From positions 186,001-250,000 of the forward strand of contig NZ_FNJR01000007.1 in the NCBI RefSeq assembly GCF_900104475.1: DNA of 64,000 bases. Reading direction: 5' to 3'. The position numbers and the translations under genes are program-made. The stretch's first letter is position 1; the number at the start of each line of letters is the position of its first letter. The notes under the pieces are model-generated. The model did not search any database. It saw only the letters and a list, made by a program, of their open reading frames with translations, and had not been told where the DNA came from. Shown here piece by piece: positions 1 to 9,076 of this stretch. The DNA comes from Actinopolyspora xinjiangensis (GTDB lineage Bacteria > Actinomycetota > Actinomycetes > Mycobacteriales > Pseudonocardiaceae).

Positions 1-1
1 C

Positions 2-1489
2 GCCGAGACCGAGGACCTCGGCGAGATCGGAACCGCCGACGTGGTCCTCGGGGTGGGGGTGGCGAGTCGGGCGAGCGCCCTTGAGCTGGTGCGTGAATGC
101 GGGGCCCGGGAGGCCACGGCCGTGCTGCTGAAACCACCGGTGTCCTGCGAGGATTCCGTGGTCGCCGCCGCGGCGGACGCCGGGCTCGCGCTGGTCGAGG
201 TGCGGCGGGGCACGGCGTGGGCGCAGTTGGTGTGGTTGCTGCGGAGCGCGCTGGCCGGAACCGACACGGGTCCGGCGGGAGGTTCCCAGCAGCAGGTGGG
301 GTCGGCCGGTCTCGGCGACCTGTTCCGGGTGGCCGACGCGGTGGCGGAGGTCGTCGACGCTCCCGTGACCATCGAGGACGCGCACTCGCAGGTGCTGGCC
401 TACTCGGCCCGGCAGGACGTGACCGATCCCGCTCGGGTATCCACGATCATGGGTCGCAGGCAGCCGGACGACGTACTGGCGAAGTTCCGGGCGCGGGGCA
501 CGTTCCGACAGCTGAGCCGGGGAGGTTCCGCGATCTACGTCCCGGAGCAGCCGGACGGCACCCTGCCCAGGCTGGTGGTCCCCATCCGGATGGGTGGTGA
601 GCTGCTCGGCTCGATGTGGGCGGTGGTCACCGACGAGGTCTCCGAGCAGCGGGCCTCGGCGTTCGCCGAGACCGCCGCGCTGGTGGCACTGCAGCTGCTT
701 CGCTGGCGGGTGATCACCGACTCGGAGCGGCAGCGCTCGGCTCGGTTGGTGCGCTCGCTGCTGGAGGGCTCGGAAGGGTGGCGCGCGGCGGCCAACGAGT
801 TGGCGGTCGGGGCGGAGCCGCACCGGGTGGTGGCGATCGACGTCCGCGCCAGCGACGGCACCGACGAGGGGCATCGGCTCGCGATGTGGGAGTGGATCAC
901 GCGGGGCATCGGCCGGGGGCCGATGGTGGCCGAGGTCGGTGGGGTGCTGTACGCGGTGGTCCCGGACCGCTCCGGCACGGGTGGGTGGCCCGCGCTGCGG
1001 GAAGCGCTGCTGGGCCACATCCGTGAGATGGACGCGGCCGACCCGCGCCCGCTGGTGGCGGTGGGCACGGCGGCTCCGCTCGCGGAGCTGCCGGTATCGC
1101 GCGGCAGGGCGGACGAGGTGCTGGCGCTGCTGCGGACGGGCATGGTCGAACGCGAGATAGCCGTGCACGAACAGCTCTGGCACACCCTGGTGCTGACCCG
1201 GATGGCGGGTGCCGCGAGTGACGCCGGGGTGGACGCGCTCGGCCCGCTGGCCCGACTCCGCGACAACGACCGCTCCCAGGGGACCGAGTACCTGCGCACG
1301 CTGCACTCCTGGCTCCGTCACCCCGGAGACCCCCGCGCGGCGAGCGGGGAGCTGAACGTGCATCCGAACACCTTCCGGTACCGGATGAAGCGGGTCAGCG
1401 CGCTGCTCGGGGCTGATCTCGACGACGCGGACGTGCGGTCGGCGCTGCTGGTGCAGTTGCTGGCCGAGCGGTGGAATCCGCACGGGTGA
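2..1489 (+). CDS. PucR-family transcriptional regulator (5' end outside window)
   Basis: The reading frame is open to the left edge, so the true start lies upstream. The visible part begins inside a PucR N-terminal-type domain, continues through a GAF-like middle region, and ends in the PucR C-terminal helix-turn-helix (LNVHPNTFRYRMKRV, then a DADVRSALLVQLL tail). Family members are cytoplasmic regulators of purine, amino-acid or nitrogen catabolism. The next gene, in the same direction after about 350 bp, is alanine dehydrogenase; in Bacillus subtilis the PucR-family protein AdeR activates ald, so an equivalent role here is a reasonable inference. The regulatory target is not proven by the sequence. 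Confidence 0.88.
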   Translation, partial: AETEDLGEIGTADVVLGVGVASRASALELVRECGAREATAVLLKPPVSCEDSVVAAAADAGLALVEVRRGTAWAQLVWLLRSALAGTDTGPAGGSQQQVGSAGLGDLFRVADAVAEVVDAPVTIEDAHSQVLAYSARQDVTDPARVSTIMGRRQPDDVLAKFRARGTFRQLSRGGSAIYVPEQPDGTLPRLVVPIRMGGELLGSMWAVVTDEVSEQRASAFAETAALVALQLLRWRVITDSERQRSARLVRSLLEGSEGWRAAANELAVGAEPHRVVAIDVRASDGTDEGHRLAMWEWITRGIGRGPMVAEVGGVLYAVVPDRSGTGGWPALREALLGHIREMDAADPRPLVAVGTAAPLAELPVSRGRADEVLALLRTGMVEREIAVHEQLWHTLVLTRMAGAASDAGVDALGPLARLRDNDRSQGTEYLRTLHSWLRHPGDPRAASGELNVHPNTFRYRMKRVSALLGADLDDADVRSALLVQLLAERWNPHG

Positions 1490-1840
1490 GTTCACCGCCC
1501 CCGTTCGAGCCAGGGGGGTGCCGCCGGCCCCGCTCTGGAGCACACCGCGCGCCGACCGCTGCGCATGCTGGCACGAGAGCGCGGACCAACGGTACGGAAG
1601 CCGTGTTGTGCCGAGAGCACAACAGCACCCGTGGAATCTCATTGTGCGGGAATGATGCGGTCGAACCGGTGACGGCGCATCGTGGTGCGCGACAGCGCTG
1701 ATCCCCGGCTCCCGATCACCGGATGCCCGGCGGACTGATGCCCGGCGGACGGCGCGGTACGGAGAACACCTCCGACAACCACCACCGGTTCGGTGATCAC
1801 CCGAACGGAAGGCAAGACCAGTCCTCGGAAGGGAAGAGCA
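1490..1840. other. Intergenic region before ald
   Basis: No convincing gene. It holds an inverted repeat at 1604-1624 (listed separately) and a short direct repeat near 1723-1752 in which ATGCCCGGCGGAC occurs twice 15 bp apart. A GGAAGGGA ribosome binding site lies just before the ald GTG. Confidence 0.6.
1604..1624. promoter_or_regulatory. Inverted repeat, candidate operator between pucR-like gene and ald
   Basis: Perfect 8-bp arms TGTTGTGC and GCACAACA separated by CGAGA. It lies about 115 bp after the regulator gene and 217 bp before the ald start, where a dimeric activator of ald could bind. The arms could also form a small RNA hairpin. Confidence 0.4.
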
Positions 1841-2956
1841 GTGAAGATCGCCGTACCCCGCGAGATCAAGAACAACGAATACCGCGTCGCGCTCACACCA
1901 GCGGGGGTGCACGAGTTCGTCGGCAGGGGGCACGAGGTGTTCGTGGAGGCGAACGCGGGCGCGGGCTCGTCCATACCCGACGAGGAGTTCCTCGCGGCCG
2001 GAGCCAAGGTCCTGCCCGGCGCGGACGAGGTCTGGGCCGAGGGCGAACTGGTGCTCAAGGTCAAGGAGCCGATCGAGGAGGAGTACCCGCGGCTGCGGCG
2101 GGACCAGGTGCTGTTCACCTATCTGCACCTGGCCGCCTCGGCCGGGCTCACCGGCGCGCTGCTGGACTCCGGGGTCACCGGTATCGCCTACGAGACGGTG
2201 CAGAGCGCCGACGGCTCGCTGCCGCTGCTGGCCCCGATGAGCGAGGTGGCGGGCAGGTTGGCCCCGCAGGTCGGGGCCTACTCGCTGATGCGGCCGAGCG
2301 GCGGGCGCGGGATGCTGCCCGGCGGGGTTCCCGGTGTGCACCCGGCCCGGGTGGTGGTGATCGGCGGTGGCGTCGCCGGCCTGAACGCCGCACGGGTGGC
2401 GCTCGGTATGGGGGCCGACGTCGAACTGCTGGACACCAACGTGGACAAGCTGCGTGAGATCGACCGGGACTTCGAGGGGCGCATCCGCACGGTCACCTCG
2501 AACCGCTACAGCGTGGAGCAGGCGGTGCGAGCGGCTGACCTCATCATCGGTGCGGTGCTGATCCCCGGCGCCAAGGCCCCGAAACTGGTCTCCAACGAGC
2601 TCGTGTCGCGGCTCAAGCCGGGCAGCGTGCTGGTGGACATCGCCATCGACCAGGGCGGCTGCTTCGCGGACTCGCGGCCGACCACGCACGACGACCCCAC
2701 CTACCGGGTGCACGACTCGGTGTTCTACTGCGTGGCCAACATGCCGGGGGCGGTACCGAACACCTCGACGCACGCCCTGACCAACGTGACGCTGCCCTAC
2801 GCGCTGCGGATCGCCGAGCGGGGCTGGCGGCAGGCCTGCCGCGAGGACGAGGCGCTGGCGGCGGGGTTGAACACCCACGACGGCACACTCGTCAACGAGC
2901 CGGTCGCCGCCGCGCACGGGCTGGACCACGACAGCGTGGCGAGCGTACTCGGCTGA
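1841..2956 (+). CDS. ald: Alanine dehydrogenase
   Basis: NAD-dependent oxidative deamination of L-alanine to pyruvate and ammonia (reversible). The 371-residue product matches the usual family length and opens with [20 protein letters not shown], which carries the conserved substrate-binding Arg and Pro. The catalytic His region [10 protein letters not shown], the Rossmann loop [10 protein letters not shown] (about 175-184) and the DIAIDQGGC block near residue 270 are all present. The GTG start at 1841 is chosen because GGAAGGGA lies just upstream and because it restores the canonical N-terminus; an in-frame ATG at 1793 would add 16 atypical residues. It is followed by a strong terminator and is probably regulated by the PucR-type gene upstream. 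Confidence 0.97.
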   Translation: MKIAVPREIKNNEYRVALTPAGVHEFVGRGHEVFVEANAGAGSSIPDEEFLAAGAKVLPGADEVWAEGELVLKVKEPIEEEYPRLRRDQVLFTYLHLAASAGLTGALLDSGVTGIAYETVQSADGSLPLLAPMSEVAGRLAPQVGAYSLMRPSGGRGMLPGGVPGVHPARVVVIGGGVAGLNAARVALGMGADVELLDTNVDKLREIDRDFEGRIRTVTSNRYSVEQAVRAADLIIGAVLIPGAKAPKLVSNELVSRLKPGSVLVDIAIDQGGCFADSRPTTHDDPTYRVHDSVFYCVANMPGAVPNTSTHALTNVTLPYALRIAERGWRQACREDEALAAGLNTHDGTLVNEPVAAAHGLDHDSVASVLG

Positions 2957-3011
2957 TCGGGGCACCGCCCGGAAGGCACCGGCGCGGCGGAACCGGCGGG
3001 CACGGAAACAG

Positions 3012-3043
3012 AAACGGGGCCTCTCGAGAGAGAGGCCCCGTTT
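3012..3043 (+). terminator. Strong hairpin terminator after ald
   Basis: A perfect 14-bp stem (AAACGGGGCCTCTC / GAGAGGCCCCGTTT) with a GAGA tetraloop begins 55 bp after the ald stop. A-rich and T-rich ends allow it to work in either direction. Confidence 0.85.
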
Positions 3044-3317
3044 CGTTCAAGGCGGCCTGCTCAACCAGCCTGGGGGTCACCGGGAGCTGGCCGCCGACCT
3101 TCAGTATAGAACACCGACACCCGGTTACCGAAGCCCCGAGGGCGGGTGTTCACGAGATTTTCTTCGCATCGAGCCACCGATCATGCCGCGACTTCACACG
3201 AAAGAATGAAGAAATTACACAAACCTGAAGCCCTTACGGGTGAATGTCGATAGCTCCGGCAGGTGCGGTGCCGCCCCGATCGGCCCCACGAAACGAGCAG
3301 TTCGCCGGAGGATCCGC

Positions 3318-4016
3318 ATGGAGACCGAAGCCCGTCGGCTCACCCGTCCGCATCACCCCACGACGACGCTGGGTGGCGATCTGAACGAAGCAGGGAGTGA
3401 ACAACCGCCACCGAGCGCCGGGGAGAGCTCGGACGGTTACGAGGGCATCACGGCCGATGCCGACCACGAGTCCCTGCAACGGCAGCTCGACCAGCTGGAA
3501 CGCCTGGCCGACGAGGGCCCGGCGGAGGCGGTGCTGCCAATGGCCCGCTCCGAGCTGCACCGGCTGACGGAGGGCCTGCGCGCCCTGCTGGAGGAACACG
3601 GTCCGGACGAGAACGGGCGGTGCCGGGTGTGCCCCGGCAAACTGCGCGCACGCCGCTGGCCGTGCGAGGTGTGGATCACCGCGCACTCCCAGCTCATCGG
3701 CGACGATCCCGATCCGGTCGGCAGTGCGAACCGCTCCAAGCTGGCGCGGTTGCGGGAACGGACTCCCCGCAACCCCTTCGGGCGACAGCGCTCCTCCTCG
3801 TCTCCGAAGATCCCGATAGCCGCCACGGCCGTCGTCTCCGGCGGCGCTCGTGGCCCCGGCGACTGGGACACCGGCGAGTTCGCGCTCTCGGACCCGGTGA
3901 GCGAGCTGGAGACCCGAGGCACCGAGGAGCTGCCCGCCGTACCTCCCGTCGGGGGCCACTTGGAGACCGACCACAGCCGGATCCACCGCGCCGGGATAAC
4001 TCCCCGCAGCGGCTGA
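3318..4016 (+). CDS. Conserved hypothetical protein with Cys motif
   Basis: A 232-residue soluble protein of unknown function. Residues about 50-95 are acidic and predicted helical. They are followed by a Cys cluster, CRVCPGKLRARRWPCEVW, near residue 105, which could bind a metal. The rest is low-complexity and Ser/Pro-rich. The ATG at 3318 is preferred over a GTG at 3240 because GGAGG sits 7 bases upstream. The next genes, an ABC pair, lie 288 bp downstream on the same strand. I do not recognise a named family. Confidence 0.65.
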   Translation: METEARRLTRPHHPTTTLGGDLNEAGSEQPPPSAGESSDGYEGITADADHESLQRQLDQLERLADEGPAEAVLPMARSELHRLTEGLRALLEEHGPDENGRCRVCPGKLRARRWPCEVWITAHSQLIGDDPDPVGSANRSKLARLRERTPRNPFGRQRSSSSPKIPIAATAVVSGGARGPGDWDTGEFALSDPVSELETRGTEELPAVPPVGGHLETDHSRIHRAGITPRSG

Positions 4017-4304
4017 CCGGGCCCCTTTCCGTTCCTCCCCGGGACGCTCTGCGCGTTCCCACTGGAGTAGCCACCCGGTCCGAGCAGCGGTGTTCACCGG
4101 GATTCACGGGGCTCAACGCCACCGATGCCGAGGGGACGTGCGAGTCGCCACACCGAATCCTCGCGGGCACCGGAGCGACTCCTGCCGCACATGAGGCAGG
4201 ATTGGTGCAGCGTCCAACGATCGTCGGCTGGACCAGATTTCACCGATCGTGTGACGCCCGCACGGCCCGCGAGGATCGGGCGCCCCCGTGACCTGGAGGA
4301 ACGA

Positions 4305-5552
4305 GTGCACGACGGCAGCGGCCGCATCCTGGTGCAACAGCTGCACAAAAGCTTCGGGCCACTGACCGCGGTCCAGAACCTCGACTTCACCGTCGAGCCG
4401 GGCTCGGTGACCGGCTTCCTCGGACCGAACGGTTCGGGCAAGACCACCACCCTGCGCATGATCCTGGGGCTGCTGAAGCCGACCTCCGGCGCGGCCTACG
4501 TGGACGGCGTGCCGTTCGCCCGACTCCACCACCCCGCCAGGACCGTGGGAGCGGTACTGGACTCACAGTCGTTCCACCCCGGGCACACCGCGCGGAACCA
4601 CCTGCGCTGCTACACGGCCGCGACGGGGCTGCCGGACGAACAGGCCGACCGGGTATTGGAACTGGTGGGGCTGAGCAGCGCCGCGGGCCGGAAAACCAGG
4701 GGATTCTCACTCGGGATGCGGCAACGGCTGGCACTGGCCACGGCGCTGCTGGGCGACCCGCGGATACTGATACTCGACGAACCCGCGAACGGGATGGACC
4801 CGGAGGGGATCGCCTGGCTGCGGGGGTTCCTGAAGGCCTACGCGGCCACCGGGCGCACCGTGCTGGTCTCCAGCCACCTGCTCCGCGAGATGGAGCACAC
4901 CGTGGATCACGTGGTAATCGTCAGCAGGGGACAGTCCGTCTACAACGGCAGTCTGGAACAGCTGCGCGCCACGCAGCACTCCCGCGTGCTGGTCCGCGTC
5001 TCGGACCCGGTGGCGCTGACCTCGATGCTGCGAGGCACGGGAGCCGGCGCCGAGTACCTGCACGACGGCAGGCTCGCCGTCACGGGGGTGGACGCCCGCG
5101 GCATGGCCGACCTGGCGTTACGCGCCGGAGTGGCGATCCAGGAGTTACAGGAGTCCTCGGGCGACCTGGAGCAGCTGTTCTTCCAGCTCACCGAGGGGCA
5201 GTTCACCGGATCCGACCAGCCGTTCGGCCCGCCGGGGGTGACGAATCCGGACGGCTCGGCCCAACAGCCGCAGCAGTGGCGGCACCGGCCGACTCCCCAG
5301 CAGCCGCCGGGGCGACAGGCACCTCCACCGCAACCACCACCTCAACCGCCGGCGCGACCACCCGCGCCGAGCCCCTGGGCGCCGCACGGCGCGGAGCAGC
5401 CGCCACCCGATTCCCCCGCCGCCACCTCGGGACCGCCGGGCCTGGGAGGCGGCTACGGTTCCCGGCCCGAGCGGCCGGAACAGCACGGCGGGCAGCGGGA
5501 GCACGAACAGTCCTGTGACGGGGACGACACTCACGGGGGTGAGGCCCGATGA
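4305..5552 (+). CDS. ABC transporter ATP-binding protein with Pro/Gln-rich tail
   Basis: 415 residues. The first 300 form a drug/antibiotic-export type ATPase: Walker A GPNGSGKTTT (about 41-50), a signature-like FSLGMRQRLALA, Walker B ILILDEPANGMDP, and an H-loop in LVSSHLL. Residues about 300-415 are a low-complexity Pro/Gln/Gly-rich tail, unusual for this family and probably disordered. The GTG at 4305 follows GGAGGA; the frame is open farther upstream but lacks such a site. It overlaps the next gene (ATGA), so the pair is co-translated and probably forms one exporter at the cytoplasmic membrane. The substrate is unknown. Confidence 0.9.
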   Translation: MHDGSGRILVQQLHKSFGPLTAVQNLDFTVEPGSVTGFLGPNGSGKTTTLRMILGLLKPTSGAAYVDGVPFARLHHPARTVGAVLDSQSFHPGHTARNHLRCYTAATGLPDEQADRVLELVGLSSAAGRKTRGFSLGMRQRLALATALLGDPRILILDEPANGMDPEGIAWLRGFLKAYAATGRTVLVSSHLLREMEHTVDHVVIVSRGQSVYNGSLEQLRATQHSRVLVRVSDPVALTSMLRGTGAGAEYLHDGRLAVTGVDARGMADLALRAGVAIQELQESSGDLEQLFFQLTEGQFTGSDQPFGPPGVTNPDGSAQQPQQWRHRPTPQQPPGRQAPPPQPPPQPPARPPAPSPWAPHGAEQPPPDSPAATSGPPGLGGGYGSRPERPEQHGGQREHEQSCDGDDTHGGEAR

Positions 5553-6409
5553 CCGGGCTGATCAGAGCCGAGATCCGCAAGATGCTGCCCACGAATCTGT
5601 GGTGGGCGTTGCTGCTGCCGGTGGCGCCGTGGAGCCTGCTGGTCGCCTGGTACGGCACCGCGATCGGCCGAGTGGACATGATCCAGGAGATCACCGGGCA
5701 GGCGCTACCCACCGGGCTGCTGGCGATGTCGCTGGCTACGAACTACAGCACTATCTTCGCCGCCCTGCTCGGCGCGCTGGTCATGACACGGGAGTCCTGG
5801 CACCGAACCGTCACCACCACCTTCCTCACCGCGAACCCGCGAAGCTCCGTGCTGAGCGCCAAACTGGTGGTCTGCCTGGCGCTGGCGGTGGTCTACGGCG
5901 TCGTCAACGCCGTCTTCGGATTCCTGGGCGGTTTCCTCGGCGGAACGCTGGGCAGCGGATCGGGCGGCGTGGGCGGCCTGGACCAGTGGCTGCTCATCGG
6001 CGGGGCCGGCGTACTGGCGACGGTGCTGTGGGCTCTGGTGGGCTTCGGATTCGGCGCGCTGGTCAACAACTCGGTGGCGGCCGTGCTGGTCCTGGTGTTC
6101 TACAAGTTCATGGTGGACGTGCTGGCCTCCGTCGTGCTCGCCGGGACCGAGCTGTCCTGGTTGAGCAGCTACCTGCCCGGTGCCGCCTCGAACGGGATCG
6201 TGGGCAACCTGGCCGTTCCGATGTTCATCTCGGAGGTAGCCGGAGCGCGCGAGCCGATCGTGCCCGCGCAGGCGTTCCAGCAGCTGCACGCGATCTTCGG
6301 CGGGAGTTACGGCTTCTCCTGGTGGGGCAGCGCACTGGTGTTCGCGGGCTACGCCGCACTGCTCTGCGGCGGTGCGACGCTGCTGATCCGCGACCGCGAG
6401 ATCCACTGA
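5549..6409 (+). CDS. ABC-2 type transporter permease
   Basis: 286 residues with about six hydrophobic segments (for example near 20-40, 55-80, 105-135, 150-185 and 255-280), typical of ABC-2 membrane subunits. Its ATG overlaps the stop of the ATPase gene, and both genes end at one hairpin (6414-6438). It is the membrane partner of that ATPase. No sequence feature identifies the substrate. Confidence 0.88.
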   Translation: MTGLIRAEIRKMLPTNLWWALLLPVAPWSLLVAWYGTAIGRVDMIQEITGQALPTGLLAMSLATNYSTIFAALLGALVMTRESWHRTVTTTFLTANPRSSVLSAKLVVCLALAVVYGVVNAVFGFLGGFLGGTLGSGSGGVGGLDQWLLIGGAGVLATVLWALVGFGFGALVNNSVAAVLVLVFYKFMVDVLASVVLAGTELSWLSSYLPGAASNGIVGNLAVPMFISEVAGAREPIVPAQAFQQLHAIFGGSYGFSWWGSALVFAGYAALLCGGATLLIRDREIH

Positions 6410-6413
6410 GGGC

Positions 6414-6438
6414 GGCGCGCCCCGCCGTGGGGCGCGCC
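6414..6438. terminator. Hairpin between convergent genes
   Basis: Perfect 10-bp stem GGCGCGCCCC / GGGGCGCGCC with a 5-base loop, 4 bp after the permease stop and 70 bp from the end of the leftward gene at 6509. It is placed to terminate both transcripts; there is no T-tract. Confidence 0.6.
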
Positions 6439-6508
6439 GAAGACCGCCCGATCCGTCATCCTCCCCTGTTCGGGGCTTCAGTGCCGGTGCGGGAACGCGC
6501 TCGGCGGG

Positions 6509-7153
6509 TCAGTGCTGCCCGCCGGACTCCCTCCCCGCTGCCGGTTCTGCGGGCAGCGTGTCGGCGAGGATGTGGCGGCCGCACTCACTGGCGGCGATCC
6601 ACTCGTCGATGCTGCCCTCCGCGGTGTTCAGTTCCAGGTCGGTCAGACTTACCGTCCCCGGCGCGGCGGTGGTGCTCCCGTCCCCGGGCGGGGTGAGGGC
6701 GTTCCACCACAGGCGGTGGTTGGTCAGCGCGTTGGCCACGACCAGCGTGCCGTACCCGTCGTGCTGGTCACGAATCCAGTCGAGGGTGTCCCCGCCGACG
6801 GTGGAGATCACGACCACCCCGCCCGCGAGTGTTTCCGGCAGCGCGACCAGCTGTTCGCGCAGCCTCGGATCGGCCAGGGCGTCCAGCAAGACCCGCGTGG
6901 TGTGCGCCCGCCGCAGCGCGTGCTCGTCCAGGCACTCGCGCACCCACATCCCGCCGCCGAGGTCGTGCTCGGCGTGCTCGGTCAGCCCTTCGGAGGGCCA
7001 TTCGGCCAACCGGTCCACCAGAATCCGCTCCAGATCGCGCCGCACGTGCGGCAGGGACCGCGCGGTGACCACTGCCTCGTGACCGACGAGGTATCCCTCC
7101 CACCGGGGATCGGACCCGGTGACACAGCGATGGACCACGTGCAGACCGCTCAT
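6509..7153 (-). CDS. Hypothetical protein divergent from hsp20
   Basis: 214 residues, soluble and acidic, no signal peptide or membrane segment, no family recognised. The start at 7153 follows GGAGGAGCG; an upstream in-frame ATG at 7180 has no such site. Its 5' end faces the hsp20 gene across 158 bp, so the two share a promoter region and a stress-related role is possible but unproven. The protein has a well-formed hydrophobic core stretch GGVVVISTVGGDTLDWI in the middle and a variable C-terminus. Confidence 0.7.
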   Translation of the reverse strand: MSGLHVVHRCVTGSDPRWEGYLVGHEAVVTARSLPHVRRDLERILVDRLAEWPSEGLTEHAEHDLGGGMWVRECLDEHALRRAHTTRVLLDALADPRLREQLVALPETLAGGVVVISTVGGDTLDWIRDQHDGYGTLVVANALTNHRLWWNALTPPGDGSTTAAPGTVSLTDLELNTAEGSIDEWIAASECGRHILADTLPAEPAAGRESGGQH

Positions 7154-7206
7154 CGCTCCTCCACATGTCTTCTTCCGCAAATGGAACTAGGCGCTGATCG
7201 TCAGGG

Positions 7207-7235
7207 TTGAAAATTTAAGCTCGCCGTAGCAGAAT
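7207..7235 (+). promoter_or_regulatory. Possible hsp20 promoter
   Basis: TTGAAA at 7207-7212 and CAGAAT at 7230-7235 with 17-bp spacing, about 75 bp before the hsp20 ATG. The fit to a housekeeping promoter is partial. I did not see a HAIR-type CTTGAGT inverted repeat. Confidence 0.3.
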
Positions 7236-7311
7236 AAGAGGTGTCACGGCAGGAGCACAACGAAACAGGGCTCAGCCAGGACAGTTGGACACGGATAAGG
7301 AGGAACACACC

Positions 7312-7761
7312 ATGACCGTGGCTTTCGACCCGCTGTTTCGTGACCTGAACCGGCTCGCCACCGAGGTGTTCGGCTCCAGCAGGGCGCCGCAGAGCATGCC
7401 CATGGACGCCTACAGGTCCGGGGAGAGCTACATCGTCGAGTTCGACCTGCCCGGGGTCGATCCGGAGTCGCTGGACGTGCGCGCGGAGAACAACACGCTG
7501 ACAGTGCGGGCCGAGCGGCCCGGCCGCAGGAACGCGCAGGGCGACGGCGAGGTCAGCTACGTGGCCGCTGAGCGCCCCCGGGGGACGTTCTCCCGCCAGC
7601 TCTCCCTCGGCGACGGCCTCGACGTCGACAACATCACGGCCGACTACACGGACGGGGTGCTGACCGTGACGCTACCCGTGGCCGACCAGGCGAAACCGCG
7701 CCAGATCAACGTCGAGCGCGGCAATGGAGGCCAGCGAGTCATCGAAAGCGGCAACGAGTGA
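7312..7761 (+). CDS. Hsp20/alpha-crystallin small heat-shock protein
   Basis: An ATP-independent holdase that binds unfolding proteins in the cytoplasm. The 149-residue product has a short N-terminal arm (FDPLFRDLNRLATEVFG), an alpha-crystallin domain (about 30-125; FDLPGVDPESLDV, then the strand DGVLTVTLPV) and a short C-terminal extension. The ATG at 7312 follows AAGGAGG. A MerR-type gene with HspR-like features lies 360 bp downstream on the other strand and may regulate it. A GC-rich hairpin follows the stop. Confidence 0.95.
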   Translation: MTVAFDPLFRDLNRLATEVFGSSRAPQSMPMDAYRSGESYIVEFDLPGVDPESLDVRAENNTLTVRAERPGRRNAQGDGEVSYVAAERPRGTFSRQLSLGDGLDVDNITADYTDGVLTVTLPVADQAKPRQINVERGNGGQRVIESGNE

Positions 7762-7766
7762 ACCAC

Positions 7767-7794
7767 CGGCGGGAGCCCGTGCGGTGTCCCGCCG
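7767..7794 (+). terminator. Hairpin after hsp20
   Basis: 8-bp perfect stem CGGCGGGA / TCCCGCCG with a 12-base loop, starting 6 bp after the hsp20 stop. No T-tract follows. Confidence 0.5.
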
Positions 7795-7930
7795 AGCCCC
7801 CCGGAACCGGGGCACCCGGAAACCGACCGCCGGCTGCCCCGTCGGGTCGTGATCACGTCACACCCGCTGCCCCGCACCCGCTCCTCCTTTCCGAGGAGCG
7901 CGGCCTGTCCCGTGACGGACTGGAGTGACC

Positions 7931-8095
7931 ATGGTTTCCCCACGTCGTACGGCGGTGTGGCTGGTCACGGCCCTCTTCGCGTACGCGCTGGTGACCGCGC
8001 CCCGGCAGACCGCCGCCGGTACCCGCCACGCGCTGGGACTGCTGGCGACCGGGGCACAGAACCTGGTCGTGTTCGTCCACCAGGTGCTCGTCTGA
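7931..8095 (+). CDS. Small membrane protein (54 aa)
   Basis: ATG at 7931 with GGAG five bases upstream. The product has one hydrophobic segment (about residues 8-21, AVWLVTALFAYALV) and an Ala/Leu/Val-rich amphipathic second half. It lies between hsp20 and the convergent MerR-type gene, and its stop is 28 bp from the end of that gene. The coding assignment rests on the start site and composition only; I do not recognise the family. Confidence 0.5.
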   Translation: MVSPRRTAVWLVTALFAYALVTAPRQTAAGTRHALGLLATGAQNLVVFVHQVLV

Positions 8096-8123
8096 CACGC
8101 CGTTCGTCCCGATCCCGGGGCGC

Positions 8124-8453
8124 TCAGGCGGAGGAGCCTTTCTCCTGACCGTCGGAGGGATTCTCGTCGGTGTACTCGGCGAGCTGGTCCTCCAGGCTGA
8201 TGATGCGGCAGGCCGCCGACACCGGAGTGCCCTGGTCCACCAGGCGACGCGCCCGTTCCGCCTTGCGCAGTTGCCGCCGCGAGTACCGACGATGCCCCCC
8301 GGACGAGCGTTCCGGAACGATCAGTCCCGCTTCCTCCAACGAGCGCAGGAACGGCTGCGCGACTCCCACCATCTCCGCGGCACGCCCCATCGTGAAAGCG
8401 GGGTAGTCCTCATCGTCGAACTTGCTCACCGACCGCGACGGGTCACTGCTCAT
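8124..8453 (-). CDS. MerR-family regulator, HspR-like
   Basis: 109 residues. An N-terminal MerR winged helix (about 20-85: FTMGRAAEMVGVAQPFLRSL, then GGHRRYSRRQLR) is followed by a short acidic tail. The tail lacks the effector domain and Cys residues of metal-sensing MerR proteins, which is the HspR-like architecture. Proximity to hsp20 suggests control of heat-shock genes, but no operator was identified. It is transcribed leftward toward the small membrane protein gene. Confidence 0.85.
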   Translation of the reverse strand: MSSDPSRSVSKFDDEDYPAFTMGRAAEMVGVAQPFLRSLEEAGLIVPERSSGGHRRYSRRQLRKAERARRLVDQGTPVSAACRIISLEDQLAEYTDENPSDGQEKGSSA

Positions 8454-9076
8454 CGCCCTACCTTCTCCGCGCGCACATGGACAGGCCCCCGGCGCGTCCC
8501 GGAGTGCGCCGGGGGCTCGGAGGGTTCACTCGACCACCTCAGCACAGCGGCCGATCCATCCTGCGAGAAGGACACGCCCCGAACGGATGCGAACGAAGCC
8601 GCCTTCCCAGCAGGATCGCGGTCCACCTCACCGGTCGTGCCGACTCGGAACTCACGTCGAACCGCGCGGCCACGACGGCGCACTCACCGCGACTCGTCGA
8701 CAACCCCTCCTGTCAGCTCCTTACAACCAAAAGATTAACCACGAAACAGCAGGATGTCTATGGTCACGAGTACAGATTTTCTCAAGGCGTTGCGGCCCCA
8801 CCCCGAAGGGGCGCTGAAAGCCGTGAGGTGAGGGTCTACGGGGGCGGGGATCACGCGGGGGAGCCTCGGCGAGAACCTCGACGTCGAGCGCGGCGGTATG
8901 GGACCGGAGCCTCTTCCCGAAAGACGGGCGGTGCCGCCCCGTCCCCCGCGTGGACCAGAAAACCATCCGTGTTCGCGATACCCACGATCCCGCCTGGCCG
9001 GAACAATCGGGAAATCGAGACCGGAAAGTGGAGCCCTCGGGCTCGACGCCACGCACCTCGACGGGAGCCAGCGACC
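8454..9076. other. 620-bp intergenic region
   Basis: No gene recognised on either strand. It contains the GC-rich hairpin at 8485-8516 and an AT-richer patch near 8715-8760. It separates the leftward MerR-type gene from the rightward hydrolase gene, so it should hold both promoters. Confidence 0.5.
8485..8516. terminator. GC-rich hairpin upstream of merR-type gene
   Basis: Perfect 11-bp stem GCCCCCGGCGC / GCGCCGGGGGC with a 10-base loop, 32 bp upstream of the leftward MerR-type start. In that position it could be a 5'-leader structure of the regulator mRNA rather than a terminator. Confidence 0.45.
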
